From: G020348185 sp964525045
GTDB lineage: Bacteria > Nitrospirota > Nitrospiria > Nitrospirales > UBA8639
Reading direction: 5' to 3'
Assembly: GCA_964525045.1 (NCBI GenBank)
Contig: CAZGFD010000027.1
Location: 1-52,300, forward strand
DNA length: 52,300 nt
The notes under the pieces are model-generated. The model did not search any database. It had not been told where the DNA came from and worked only from the letters and a program-made list of their open reading frames with translations. The translations under genes were made by a program, and so were the position numbers. Below are positions 24,137 to 32,355 of the stretch, in pieces (position 1 is the first letter of the stretch; the number at the start of each line of letters is the position of its first letter).

Positions 24137-25644
24137 TTTTTATTTCTGTGTTGGGATTTATCCCGCATTTCCGCTAACGACTCCCGGTAATGGTTGTGTA
24201 ACACCTTGGCCCGATGGGGGGTCATGAGAACAAGCTGCCGTTGGTCAAAGGTATTCGCCCAATACAGAAAGGTCAGAGGGCCGCTGATTCCCAATTCAAC
24301 GTGCATTTCCTTCCCTCCTGATTCTCGAAAGGTCGCCTGATCATGAAGTTCCCGGTCAGGAAGGGCGTTCCAGATTTTCTCAGCTATGGCGGTATGATTT
24401 TCGTAGGATGGTAACTCGGCTTCATCTTCCTGACCTTTGGATTGTGGCCATAATTGAGCCATCAGTTGGCGTTTCTGTTCGTCCGTCCATTTCTCTCCCC
24501 CCAGGAAATACTGGAGGATGACGTTTTCATCTTCAATACTTCCCACGATCAGACCTCGAAACCCTGATTGGCTTTTGACAAATCCATATGCCAAACATGC
24601 CCGCCATCTGGCAACAGTGACCGTGGAGGGATCTTGTGGATCCCCCCCTAACGGAAACGTTTGAATTATTTCGGCCTCGCTCAGACAGGATACAAATTCC
24701 TCAGCGATGTCTCCCTGATACACATACAAACTCTCTCCCGCTTCCAGGGTCGCTCCTTCGTGCCAAGGCCAGACTTTGTGTGCTGGTTCTTGTGAGACCT
24801 CAAAAAGAGGCCCGTCTTGAATGACTTCATCGATGGCCCGATAACGAAAAAAAACCGGTTGGCCGACCAATCGATACCTTCGAGAGGCCAATGCTCTTTG
24901 CAACAGGATCCGGCGTCCCAAATGCCATGCCTTTTCACAGAGTAACATCCGCCCTCCTGGCGAAACCAAGGTCGAGAGCCCATCCAATCGGTCTCTGAGC
25001 CCGGTTCGAATCTCAGCCTCCACCTGAAGGCCTGGATCAGCAGCTCGTTTCATGGTCTTCCAGCTGAGACTGGGCAAGCCGGGATCCCTTTCAGCCTGAA
25101 ACACGGTTTGGGTAGAAATAATCAGGTCAAAGGAATCAGTAAACTCATCAGGTGGAATGTGCCGGGTCTCAAATTGAACGTTCGAAAGTCCTCGCTTGGC
25201 CGCTTCATCGGACGCCCTTGCGATAGAACCGGGAGAGCGGTCCACACCAACAAAGGTGATATGGGGAAAGGACCAAGCATAAAAGGTAGTGAGCATTCCG
25301 ACACCACAACCAAAATCGAGAACCCGTTGAGCGGGCTCAATTCGATCGGTAATGGCACATCCGATTTCCAGATAATAATCATACCGTTGGCTATACAAGA
25401 CCTGGAGAATTCTTTCCTGTGAAGCCAGGTCATAAAAACTGATATCGGCCTCCTGATGCCCCCCCTCGCTCCTGGCCTCACCCAACCGATTCAGTTCAGC
25501 GATTTCCCGCTTGGCTAATACCCTCTTCTGCCATTGGTAATAGCTTGTCTCATCGACAAAACGACGTAACCCCCAGGATTCCAGGTGTTTCGTTAATTCT
25601 ATGGCTACAGAATCAGACTTTTGATAGGGGGTTGGGGCACTCAT
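24130..25644 (-). CDS. Large SAM-dependent methyltransferase
   Basis: From the ATG at 25644 this is a 504-residue protein (an upstream TTG would add six residues). A class I methyltransferase domain occupies roughly 75-270: motif I VLDFGCGVGMLT, then TFVGVDRSPGSIARA, FDLIISTQTV and SPGGRMLLCEK. The C-terminal ~240 residues include a winged-helix-like part and an FWALPD-like region (KIWNALPDRELHDQ) of no family I can name. It reads the same way as the halogenase-like and chorismatase genes but 190 bases upstream. It could methylate a cluster product, but nothing in the sequence shows this. The REP-like element overlaps its 3' end. Confidence 0.7.
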   Translation of the reverse strand: MSAPTPYQKSDSVAIELTKHLESWGLRRFVDETSYYQWQKRVLAKREIAELNRLGEARSEGGHQEADISFYDLASQERILQVLYSQRYDYYLEIGCAITDRIEPAQRVLDFGCGVGMLTTFYAWSFPHITFVGVDRSPGSIARASDEAAKRGLSNVQFETRHIPPDEFTDSFDLIISTQTVFQAERDPGLPSLSWKTMKRAADPGLQVEAEIRTGLRDRLDGLSTLVSPGGRMLLCEKAWHLGRRILLQRALASRRYRLVGQPVFFRYRAIDEVIQDGPLFEVSQEPAHKVWPWHEGATLEAGESLYVYQGDIAEEFVSCLSEAEIIQTFPLGGDPQDPSTVTVARWRACLAYGFVKSQSGFRGLIVGSIEDENVILQYFLGGEKWTDEQKRQLMAQLWPQSKGQEDEAELPSYENHTAIAEKIWNALPDRELHDQATFRESGGKEMHVELGISGPLTFLYWANTFDQRQLVLMTPHRAKVLHNHYRESLAEMRDKSQHRNKNL

Positions 25645-25831
25645 AGGGAACAAGACCAACAATCAGGAATTTATGGGGATCACCAGGCTGGGCTTTACAC
25701 AAACACTTTGACAGACGTTTCGGACCCTGTCCAAGGTGGTACATCGATCACGGTGAAAAAGGAGATTGTCGCTGCGGCATCTCATGCTTCCTTTGAACGA
25801 CATCAGAAGAGGGAGCGGGGACCGGGTTTTA

Positions 25832-27187
25832 TTAAAAGCGGGGAGACATCATCATAGCATCCTGATACGCCTCCGGAACGGGATGTGGATGCTGCAAGTG
25901 CCCGGATCCAAAGACAACATATTTCTCACTGGTTAAGGTGTTCAGCGTCAAAGGCCCTCTCGCATGAAACGGCGTATCATTCATTCCAATTTCCGCCCCT
26001 AATTCGAATTGTTCTCCGCTGTGGACCCGAGTCGAAGCGTTAACCAACACGGCGCTGGCGGCGACCTCTCTGGTAAAACGCATCGCCGCATCATAATCCC
26101 TTGTCACAATAGATGCCGTATGACCGGGACCAGCGAGGGCAATATGTTCTAAGGCTTCATCCAAATCCTTCACAATTTTTATGCTCATCACCATCGACTG
26201 GTGTTTCTGACCCCAATCCTGTTCTTGGGCCTCTTTGATGCCCAAGTGCCCCGACATGGCCATAAGGCCCATCATAGAAATAGTCTTGGGACATCCTCGA
26301 ATTTCGACTTTAAACTCTTCCAGGCACCGTCTGAGAAGCCCGGGGAGGAGGTGCCTGGCAACATTTTTGTGAACGAGAACCGTATCGACCGAGTTCGATG
26401 CCGACGAATCCTGTATTTTGGCATTGACGGCCAGTGTCTGACCCAGGGGGATATCAGCAGCCTCATCGATGTACATATGGGAGACTCCCCCATCATATCC
26501 GATCACAGGGACTCGAGCCTGCTCCATGATTCCCTTTCGTAAGCCGCCTTTTCCCCGGGGAATCACGGCATCCACCCATTTCGTCAAACGGACCAACTCC
26601 AGCGCGGCCTCGGGTTCCGATCGATCCACAAAGGTCAGGGCCCCACTCGGTACCCCAGCCCCCTCTGCTGCCTCGCGAAGAGCCTCACTGATGAGCATAT
26701 TGGTATGAAACCATTCAGTTCCTCCACGATAAATACACACGTTCCCTGTTTTCACACAGATGGCCAGGGATTGCACAGTGATGCGGGGTCCCATATCGGA
26801 AATGACGGCAAGAACCCCTAAGGGAACCCGAACCCGACTGACCTGCATGCCTTCGGAGGTACACCACAGTCGGGTAATCTCCCCCAGAGGGTCGGGCTGA
26901 TCATGTAATTGTTGAAGGTCTTTTATCATAGAATCGATCGTGTCCTCGGGTATCCGTACGCGATCCAACGCTTGCCGATAGGCTCCCGGCTCTATCTCTT
27001 TTGAGACGGCATCCAAATCCTGACGGTTGGCTTCAATAATTGACTGTTGGCAATCGCTTAATTTATCCATCATGGCCAATAAGGCTTGAGATCTGACCTT
27101 ATTGGGTAATTGGGAAAATTGCCGAGCCGTGTTCTTGGCGTTTTTGGCCAACGACTGGACATACATTTTTACGGGAACTTCAACCAT
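25832..27187 (-). CDS. ProA-like glutamyl-phosphate reductase homologue lacking the catalytic cysteine
   Basis: This 451-residue ALDH-fold protein is clearly related to ProA: PLGVLAVISDMGPRITVQS, VKTGNVCIYRGG, PRGKGGLRKGI and a C-terminal GAEIGMNDTPFHARGPLTL. ProA normally has Cys in a CNAxET context; here the segment reads SASNSVDT, with Ser264 (codon at 26396-26398) replacing it. The YESRPNVT-type block is also altered (SDMGPRIT). It should therefore not form the usual thiohemiacetal intermediate and may be inactive, repurposed or regulatory. A C-terminal tail rich in His and Met (about 435-447) is unusual. AAGGAG precedes the ATG. A true proA elsewhere in the genome would be expected. Confidence 0.8.
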   Translation of the reverse strand: MVEVPVKMYVQSLAKNAKNTARQFSQLPNKVRSQALLAMMDKLSDCQQSIIEANRQDLDAVSKEIEPGAYRQALDRVRIPEDTIDSMIKDLQQLHDQPDPLGEITRLWCTSEGMQVSRVRVPLGVLAVISDMGPRITVQSLAICVKTGNVCIYRGGTEWFHTNMLISEALREAAEGAGVPSGALTFVDRSEPEAALELVRLTKWVDAVIPRGKGGLRKGIMEQARVPVIGYDGGVSHMYIDEAADIPLGQTLAVNAKIQDSSASNSVDTVLVHKNVARHLLPGLLRRCLEEFKVEIRGCPKTISMMGLMAMSGHLGIKEAQEQDWGQKHQSMVMSIKIVKDLDEALEHIALAGPGHTASIVTRDYDAAMRFTREVAASAVLVNASTRVHSGEQFELGAEIGMNDTPFHARGPLTLNTLTSEKYVVFGSGHLQHPHPVPEAYQDAMMMSPRF

Positions 27188-27489
27188 AGTCGTTTACTCC
27201 TTAAATTCCTAAGTCCAAAGTATGAGGTTTATCGAGTTGTACCGGTCATCCTAAGAATGTCCAGCCTCTTGGCCAAAGTTGAGATTTTACGTCATTCGTA
27301 AGCAGAATATGTATGAAGGATACCCCTTTTAACATGGCCCTTAGACGATCCAATAGGTTGGTGAATATACCGGCCAGGGTGTGTTGAGTCAAAATGCCTA
27401 GAGACTTCCTAGAGATATGCTCTTAAGTTTACAAATCCCCTCATTCATAGAATTGGGCCTAAACCGGCTTCGGATCAGCCTTTTTTCAC
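27188..27489. other. Intergenic region upstream of rpsB
   Basis: About 300 bases separate the ProA-like gene (minus) from the probable rpsB promoter. No coding frame or strong structure is visible here. Confidence 0.4.
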
Positions 27490-27518
27490 TTGAATTGGAT
27501 TCATACCTATGATATGGT
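27490..27518 (+). promoter_or_regulatory. Candidate rpsB promoter
   Basis: TTGAAT at 27490 and TATGGT at 27513 are spaced 17 bases apart. They would start transcription just at the first hairpin of the rpsB leader. Assigned from consensus and position only. Confidence 0.35.
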
Positions 27519-27520
27519 CG

Positions 27521-27671
27521 GTAGGTTTTGGTGAAAAAACCTACGATTCTCCTCTGGGGTTGGACCACATCTGAAGTCATACGTGGACCTGTTTTTGGGT
27601 CCGAGCCAGAAATTCGGCCTTCCTTAGTAGAAAAGATAACGATGTTTTCTAAGCCACGGGTTGTGGCTTAG
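27521..27671 (+). promoter_or_regulatory. Structured rpsB 5' leader
   Basis: Three hairpins lie between the candidate promoter and rpsB: GTAGGTTTT/AAAACCTAC (27521-27544), GGACC/GGTCC (27585-27602) and a 9-bp perfect CTAAGCCAC/GTGGCTTAG with a 5-base loop (27649-27671). The last ends about 20 bases before the ribosome binding site. Many bacteria regulate rpsB through leader structures bound by S2; this may be such a leader, though I cannot match it to a known Rfam model by eye. Confidence 0.45.
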
Positions 27672-27714
27672 GAATTTCATAAACCATTTTGGAAAGGGGG
27701 TGGAAACCTTTGTT

Positions 27715-28494
27715 ATGGTAACTATTAAATCTTTGCTGGAGGCAGGGGTTCATTTTGGACATCAAACGAACCGATGGAACCCAAAAATGAAACCCTATAT
27801 TTTTGGAGAACGAAACGGCATATATATTATTGACCTGCAATTGAGTCTTAACTGCTTCCAAGAAGCCTTTACGTTCGTCCGTGAAACGGTGGCTTCGGGC
27901 GAATCGGTCTTGTTTGTGGGCACAAAACGTCAGGCCATGGATATCGTGGAGGAAGAGGCCACTCGATGTCAAATGTTTTTTGTCAATCAACGATGGCTGG
28001 GAGGCATGCTCACCAATTTCCAAACACTCCGAAAAAGCATCGGGCAACTCCATAAATTCGAAGCAGCTGAAACCGATGGAACCTATGAACGACTCAAGAA
28101 AAAAGAAATTGTGCGCATGGAAAAGGAACGAGCCAAACTAGAAAAATATTTAAGCGGTATCAAAGGCATGACAAGTCTTCCAGGCTGTGTGTTTATCCTC
28201 GATACCCGGATCCAGCACATTGCCGTCAAGGAAGCCAACCGATTGGGCATTCCCGTCATTGCCATTCTGGATACCAACTGCGACCCGGAGGGAATTGATT
28301 ATCCGATCCCCGGCAACGATGATGCCATTCGGTCGTTAAAACTGTTCACCTCCCAAATGGCTGATGCCTGCCTTGAAGGGTTAGAGCTGCGAAAAAAACA
28401 AGACCAAGCAGTAGATACTGAAGAAGGCGTGATGGCGGAAATGCTTTCAGCCCGCGAATCGGCCGATAAGGTGGAAATCGTTCCAACGCCATAA
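27715..28494 (+). CDS. rpsB: 30S ribosomal protein S2
   Basis: This 259-residue S2 protein begins MVTIKSLLEAGVHFGHQTNRWNPKM in frame, with typical segments IYIIDLQ, VLFVGTKRQA, NQRWLGGMLTNF and VIAILDTNCDPEGIDYPIPGNDDA. The frame is open 54 bases upstream, but that extension lies in the leader hairpin. The ATG at 27715 follows a GGAAAGGGGGTGG ribosome binding site and gives the standard N-terminus. S2 binds late in small-subunit assembly and is needed for S1 docking. It heads the rpsB-tsf-pyrH-frr group. Confidence 0.98.
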   Translation: MVTIKSLLEAGVHFGHQTNRWNPKMKPYIFGERNGIYIIDLQLSLNCFQEAFTFVRETVASGESVLFVGTKRQAMDIVEEEATRCQMFFVNQRWLGGMLTNFQTLRKSIGQLHKFEAAETDGTYERLKKKEIVRMEKERAKLEKYLSGIKGMTSLPGCVFILDTRIQHIAVKEANRLGIPVIAILDTNCDPEGIDYPIPGNDDAIRSLKLFTSQMADACLEGLELRKKQDQAVDTEEGVMAEMLSARESADKVEIVPTP

Positions 28495-28565
28495 CCCCTC
28501 GTCCTTCCTTGGAAGATTTTACTTTCAATTATTCACCCACAATCAAATAAGGGAGAAAAATTCGC

Positions 28566-29162
28566 ATGGCCAGTACGAGTGCCTTGGTGAAAGAACTTCG
28601 ATCGAAAACCGGTGCTGGCATTTTGGATTGCCAAAAAGCCCTCCAAGAGAATGAAAACGATATAGAAAAAGCCATCGACCATTTGCGGCAAAAGGGGTTG
28701 GCCGCAGCCCAACAGAAGGCCAGCCGGGAAACCAAAGAAGGCATAATCTCGGCGTATATCCATGCTGGGAACAAAATTGGTGTGCTTCTGGAAGTCAACT
28801 GCGAAACAGATTTCGTGGCCCGCAATGAAGAGTTCCAGTCTTTCGTCAAAGACCTTGCCATGCAGGTTGCGGCAGCGATGCCCTCCTATGTGAAACGCGA
28901 AGACGTCCCGGCCGAAACCGTCGAACGGGAAAAGGCGATTTACCTGGGCCAAGTCAAGGAAATGGGAAAGCCGGAAGCCGCCTGGGACAAAATTGTTCAG
29001 GGGAAGCTTGAAAAGTTTTATCAAGAGCAATGTTTAATTGAACAGGCGTTTATTAAGGATCCCAGTGTGACCATTAAAGAACTCGTAGGCCAAAAAATCG
29101 CCAAAATTGGAGAGAACATCACCATTAATCGCTTTACCCGTTACCAGCTGGGACAGGAATGA
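28566..29162 (+). CDS. tsf: Elongation factor Ts (short form)
   Basis: This 198-residue EF-Ts has the N-terminal UBA-like domain (LVKELRSKTGAGILDCQKAL), the TDFVARN motif (about 81-87) that contacts EF-Tu, and a single reduced core domain ending in IGENITINRF. E. coli EF-Ts is about 283 residues; the ~200-residue version lacking part of the second core subdomain is common in many phyla. It exchanges GDP for GTP on EF-Tu. The stop overlaps the pyrH start by four bases (ATGA). Confidence 0.97.
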   Translation: MASTSALVKELRSKTGAGILDCQKALQENENDIEKAIDHLRQKGLAAAQQKASRETKEGIISAYIHAGNKIGVLLEVNCETDFVARNEEFQSFVKDLAMQVAAAMPSYVKREDVPAETVEREKAIYLGQVKEMGKPEAAWDKIVQGKLEKFYQEQCLIEQAFIKDPSVTIKELVGQKIAKIGENITINRFTRYQLGQE

Positions 29163-29890
29163 AGTCATCAAAATACCGGCGCATTCTCCTCAAAATCAGC
29201 GGAGAAATGTTGGCTGGTGATCAGGGATATGGAATTCAGCATGCTGTCCTTGATAATTTAGCGTCTGAAATCAACGAGGTCGCCTCAATGAACGTGGAGG
29301 TGGCTATTGTGATTGGCGGAGGAAATATCTTTCGGGGGTTGGCTGCCACTGCCTCAGGAATGGAACGAGCCTCGGCTGATTACATGGGAATGCTGGCGAC
29401 CGTGCTCAATGCCCTCGCCTTACAAAATTCTTTAGAAGCCAAAAACATCTCCACGCGTGTCCTGTCCGCCATTGAAATGCGCCAATTGGCTGAAGGGTAT
29501 ATCCGTCGACGGGCTATCCGGCATTTAGAGAAAAAACGAGTTGTCATTTTTGCGGCCGGTACGGGCAATCCCTATTTTACGACGGATACGGCTGCGGCCC
29601 TTCGTGCAATGGAAATCGGGGCAGAGGTCATCATGAAGGGAACGAAAGTTGATGGAGTCTATGATGCCGACCCTGTCACCCATCCCACCGCTAAACGATT
29701 CAACAAGTTGTCTTTCCTCACGGTGTTAAATAAGAACTTACGGGTCATGGACGCCACAGCCATTTCCCTCTGTATGGATAATAATTTACCGGTGATCGTG
29801 TTCAATCTGACCGACCCGGGCAACATCAAAAGGGTCCTTCTGGGCGAGGAGGTTGGCACACTGGTATCAAAGGATGCCACAGAATCCTAA
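29159..29890 (+). CDS. pyrH: UMP kinase
   Basis: This 243-residue amino-acid-kinase-fold enzyme begins RRILLKISGEML and has VIGGGNIFRGL, the TGNPYFTTDTAA nucleotide/UMP segment and MKGTKVDGVYDADP, all typical of bacterial PyrH. It converts UMP to UDP using ATP, is usually hexameric and is GTP-activated. Its start overlaps the tsf stop, the usual arrangement in this group. Confidence 0.97.
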   Translation: MKSSKYRRILLKISGEMLAGDQGYGIQHAVLDNLASEINEVASMNVEVAIVIGGGNIFRGLAATASGMERASADYMGMLATVLNALALQNSLEAKNISTRVLSAIEMRQLAEGYIRRRAIRHLEKKRVVIFAAGTGNPYFTTDTAAALRAMEIGAEVIMKGTKVDGVYDADPVTHPTAKRFNKLSFLTVLNKNLRVMDATAISLCMDNNLPVIVFNLTDPGNIKRVLLGEEVGTLVSKDATES

Positions 29891-30167
29891 AAGTTGTATA
29901 ATGACTACTGGACACCGTTCAGTTCCACGGAAACAAAGTAAGACGATATCCAATATCGAACACCGAATGTCGAATCTTGAAGGGTGGGACTGGTATTGGC
30001 AAAATTCCTGATTCATTCAAACGCGACAGGGGGCACATCTCATACTCCTTCTTAAAGATCAATTGTCCTCTTTTCTTCGACATTCATTATTCCTTGTTCG
30101 ACATTCGATATTTTTCTGTCTGAATCGATAAATTTGTTTTCGTTAGCCTAATTGGAAACATCGTTCC
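29891..30167. repeat. Inverted intergenic repeat between pyrH and frr
   Basis: The spacer contains AATATCGAACACCGAATGTCGAA (29952-29974, left arm) and a right arm at 30076-30112 built from two copies of TTCGACATTC ending in GATATT. The arms are imperfect inverted repeats about 100 bases apart. No coding frame is evident. It looks like a dispersed palindromic element inserted in an otherwise conserved operon. Confidence 0.55.
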
Positions 30168-30725
30168 ATGCCTGACAAATCACTCCAAAAAGTCACCGAG
30201 CGTATGGACCGCTCCATCGAGCATTTACGAAAAGAGTTTGCGGCGGTGAGAACGGGGCGTGCTTCACTGGCCTTACTCGATCACATCACCGTTGACTACT
30301 ACGGTACTCCGACACCCCTCAAACAGGTGGCGAATCTCTCAACCCCCGAAAGCCGCCTGATTACCATTCAACCGTGGGACCCTTCCATCATAAGAGATGT
30401 TGAAAAGGCCATCACGAGCTCCGATCTCGGACTGACCCCTTCCAACGATGGAAAAATCATTCGATTACCTATCCCTCCTCTCAGTGAAGAACGGCGGAAA
30501 GAGCTGGTAAAAATAACCAAAAAATACGGCGAAGAAACCAAAGTATCCATTCGAGGGTTCCGTCGGGATGGGAACGAGGAATTAAAACGACGACAGAAAG
30601 AAGGGGAATTAACGGAAGATGATCTTCGAAAAGCGGAAAACGAAAACCAGAAACTGACAGATAAATACATTCAGAAAGTTGACGAGCTCCTAAAAAAGAA
30701 AGAGGAAGAAATTCTCGAGATCTAA
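30168..30725 (+). CDS. frr: Ribosome recycling factor
   Basis: This 185-residue protein matches RRF throughout: ERMDRSIEHLRKEFAAVRTGRAS, TPLKQVANLSTPE, IQPWDPS, IRLPIPPLSEERRKELVK and a coiled-coil C-terminal half ending in KKKEEEILEI. With EF-G it splits post-termination ribosomes. Length is standard. The spacer before it carries an intergenic repeat, so frr may rely partly on its own promoter. Confidence 0.98.
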   Translation: MPDKSLQKVTERMDRSIEHLRKEFAAVRTGRASLALLDHITVDYYGTPTPLKQVANLSTPESRLITIQPWDPSIIRDVEKAITSSDLGLTPSNDGKIIRLPIPPLSEERRKELVKITKKYGEETKVSIRGFRRDGNEELKRRQKEGELTEDDLRKAENENQKLTDKYIQKVDELLKKKEEEILEI

Positions 30726-30751
30726 CACACCGGAACTTTTGTAGATCTTTA

Positions 30752-30782
30752 CATGAAACCTGAAACTCGCAACCTGAAACTT
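30752..30782 (+). repeat. Short direct repeat before alr
   Basis: ATGAAACCTGAAACTCGCAACCTGAAACT holds the unit CCTGAAACT twice, 16 bases apart. A related run (CCCGAAACCCGAAACTCG) occurs at about 45470-45490. It has no coding or hairpin potential. Confidence 0.45.
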
Positions 30783-30793
30783 TTTACTCCTTA

Positions 30794-31969
30794 ATGGCTC
30801 CAACCACCCCCGCGCTCCATTCTACCTGCAATCAACTCTCCCCCATTTCCGCCACAATTGATTTACTCAACCTCACTCAGAATGTGGCTGAGGTTCGTCG
30901 GTGCATTCCATCCGCCTGTGAACTATTGGCCGTGGTCAAAGCTGATGCCTATGGACATGGCGCCATACGGGTTTCACAAACGCTAGCCAATCTGGGAGTC
31001 CGACGTTTTGGAGTAGCCACCGTACAAGAGGGCATCGAGCTTCGAACCGTAGGCATTCATCATCCGATTCTGGTTATGGGAGCCTTGCTCCCCGCTCAGC
31101 TCTCCAAATTGATCGAACATCGCCTCACGCCCGTCATTTCAAGTGAAGAAATGGCCGTTCACCTTGCCGAACGGCTTGATGCTCACTCCACCCCTTATCC
31201 GGTGCATATTAAAGTCGATACGGGCATGAGAAGACTTGGAATACCGTTGGATTCCGTCCTGCCCTTTTTAGAAACACACCCCTTTCACAATCAGTTACAT
31301 ATCGAAGGCCTCATGACCCATTTGGCCGATGCGGACAACGTTGATTCGCCCTTTACAGCCATGCAATTGCAAGCCTTCCAGACTCTGGGAAACCAAATCC
31401 AAGCGCGTGGCCACGTCATTCCCCTTCTTCACACCGCGAATAGTGCCGGAATTCTGTACCATCGTGAATCCCATTTGAATCTTGTTCGGCCTGGCATCAT
31501 GTTATACGGATACACTTCCGGTCCAGATTCTATTCCCGGCATCACGCTCCGCCCAGCGATGAAAGTCACAACCTCAATTGTGCAGGTGAGAGCGGTGGCC
31601 TCAGGAGAGCCACTTGGGTATAACTTGAGTTATCGCACAAAGCGGCCCTCACGAATTGCCGTCCTTCCCGTCGGATACGCTCATGGGTATCCCCGTCTGC
31701 TCTCCAACAAAGGAAAGGTGCTCATTCACGGACACCATGCCCCGATTGTGGGAAAAATTTGCATGGATATGATGCTGGTCGATACCACAGACCTGCCGTT
31801 GGTCCAGCCGGGCGATGAAGTAGTATTGATGGGAGAGCAGGGAAGCGAATTAATTTCGGCTTCCGACATTGCCCAATGGGCGGAAACCATCCCGTATGAA
31901 ATTCTCTGCAACTTCGGTCTCAGAGTCAATCGGGTGTATGAACCGGCATCTTCGGAGTGTCAGGGCTGA
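30794..31969 (+). CDS. alr: Alanine racemase
   Basis: This 391-residue PLP enzyme has the lysine motif AVVKADAYGHGA (PLP Lys about residue 49) and a TIM-barrel core with KVDTGMRRLG and HTANSAG. The second catalytic residue lies in the GYNLSYRTKRPSRIAVLPVGYAHGY region, and the C-terminal beta domain has VGKICMDMMLVD. It makes D-alanine for peptidoglycan. It follows frr by 68 bases that contain a GAAACCTGAAACTCG-type direct repeat. Confidence 0.96.
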   Translation: MAPTTPALHSTCNQLSPISATIDLLNLTQNVAEVRRCIPSACELLAVVKADAYGHGAIRVSQTLANLGVRRFGVATVQEGIELRTVGIHHPILVMGALLPAQLSKLIEHRLTPVISSEEMAVHLAERLDAHSTPYPVHIKVDTGMRRLGIPLDSVLPFLETHPFHNQLHIEGLMTHLADADNVDSPFTAMQLQAFQTLGNQIQARGHVIPLLHTANSAGILYHRESHLNLVRPGIMLYGYTSGPDSIPGITLRPAMKVTTSIVQVRAVASGEPLGYNLSYRTKRPSRIAVLPVGYAHGYPRLLSNKGKVLIHGHHAPIVGKICMDMMLVDTTDLPLVQPGDEVVLMGEQGSELISASDIAQWAETIPYEILCNFGLRVNRVYEPASSECQG

Positions 31970-32031
31970 GAGTCCCGTTAGACCTCTTTGACTTTTTCAC
32001 CCTTTCGACTTCCCGGGATTTCGGTTTCCCG

Positions 32032-32340
32032 TTACGTCTTCAATTTCCGCTTCAGTCGTTTTTCCACACTCGCCACTTTTCCGCTAAGCCGGCCTTTTTT
32101 TCCGCGACGATAATCGACCTTGATGACGCAGGAGATCCGCCCACAATCCTTGCTCATGCGCTGATAACATTTCTTCACGACCCCGAAAACTTTATCCCAT
32201 TCTCCTTCCAGGACTGTACCCATGGGGTTTAACCGATATTCCACACCACTTTTTTCAATAATTTCAAGTGACCGGGCGACATATTGACCGACACTTTCCC
32301 CTTTTCCAATTGGGGACATACTAAATTCTAAAAGAACCAT
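32032..32340 (-). CDS. MTH1187-family thiamine-binding-type protein
   Basis: This 102-residue protein begins at the ATG at 32340, supported by GGGAGG eight bases upstream; a GTG nine bases earlier is less likely. It matches the small MTH1187/YkoF-type ferredoxin-like fold: MSPIGKGESVGQYVARSLEII, YRLNPMGTVLEGEWDKVFGVVKKC and a basic C-terminus. Some members bind thiamine as dimers or tetramers; the physiological role is unclear. It is next to a siroheme gene on the same strand, with no obvious functional link. Confidence 0.85.
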   Translation of the reverse strand: MVLLEFSMSPIGKGESVGQYVARSLEIIEKSGVEYRLNPMGTVLEGEWDKVFGVVKKCYQRMSKDCGRISCVIKVDYRRGKKGRLSGKVASVEKRLKRKLKT

Positions 32341-32355
32341 GAACACCACCTCCCT

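Noticed and set aside
27661..27714. Upstream extension of rpsB
   Set aside because: The TTG lies inside a 9-bp leader hairpin; the ATG at 27715 has a good ribosome binding site and the standard S2 N-terminus.
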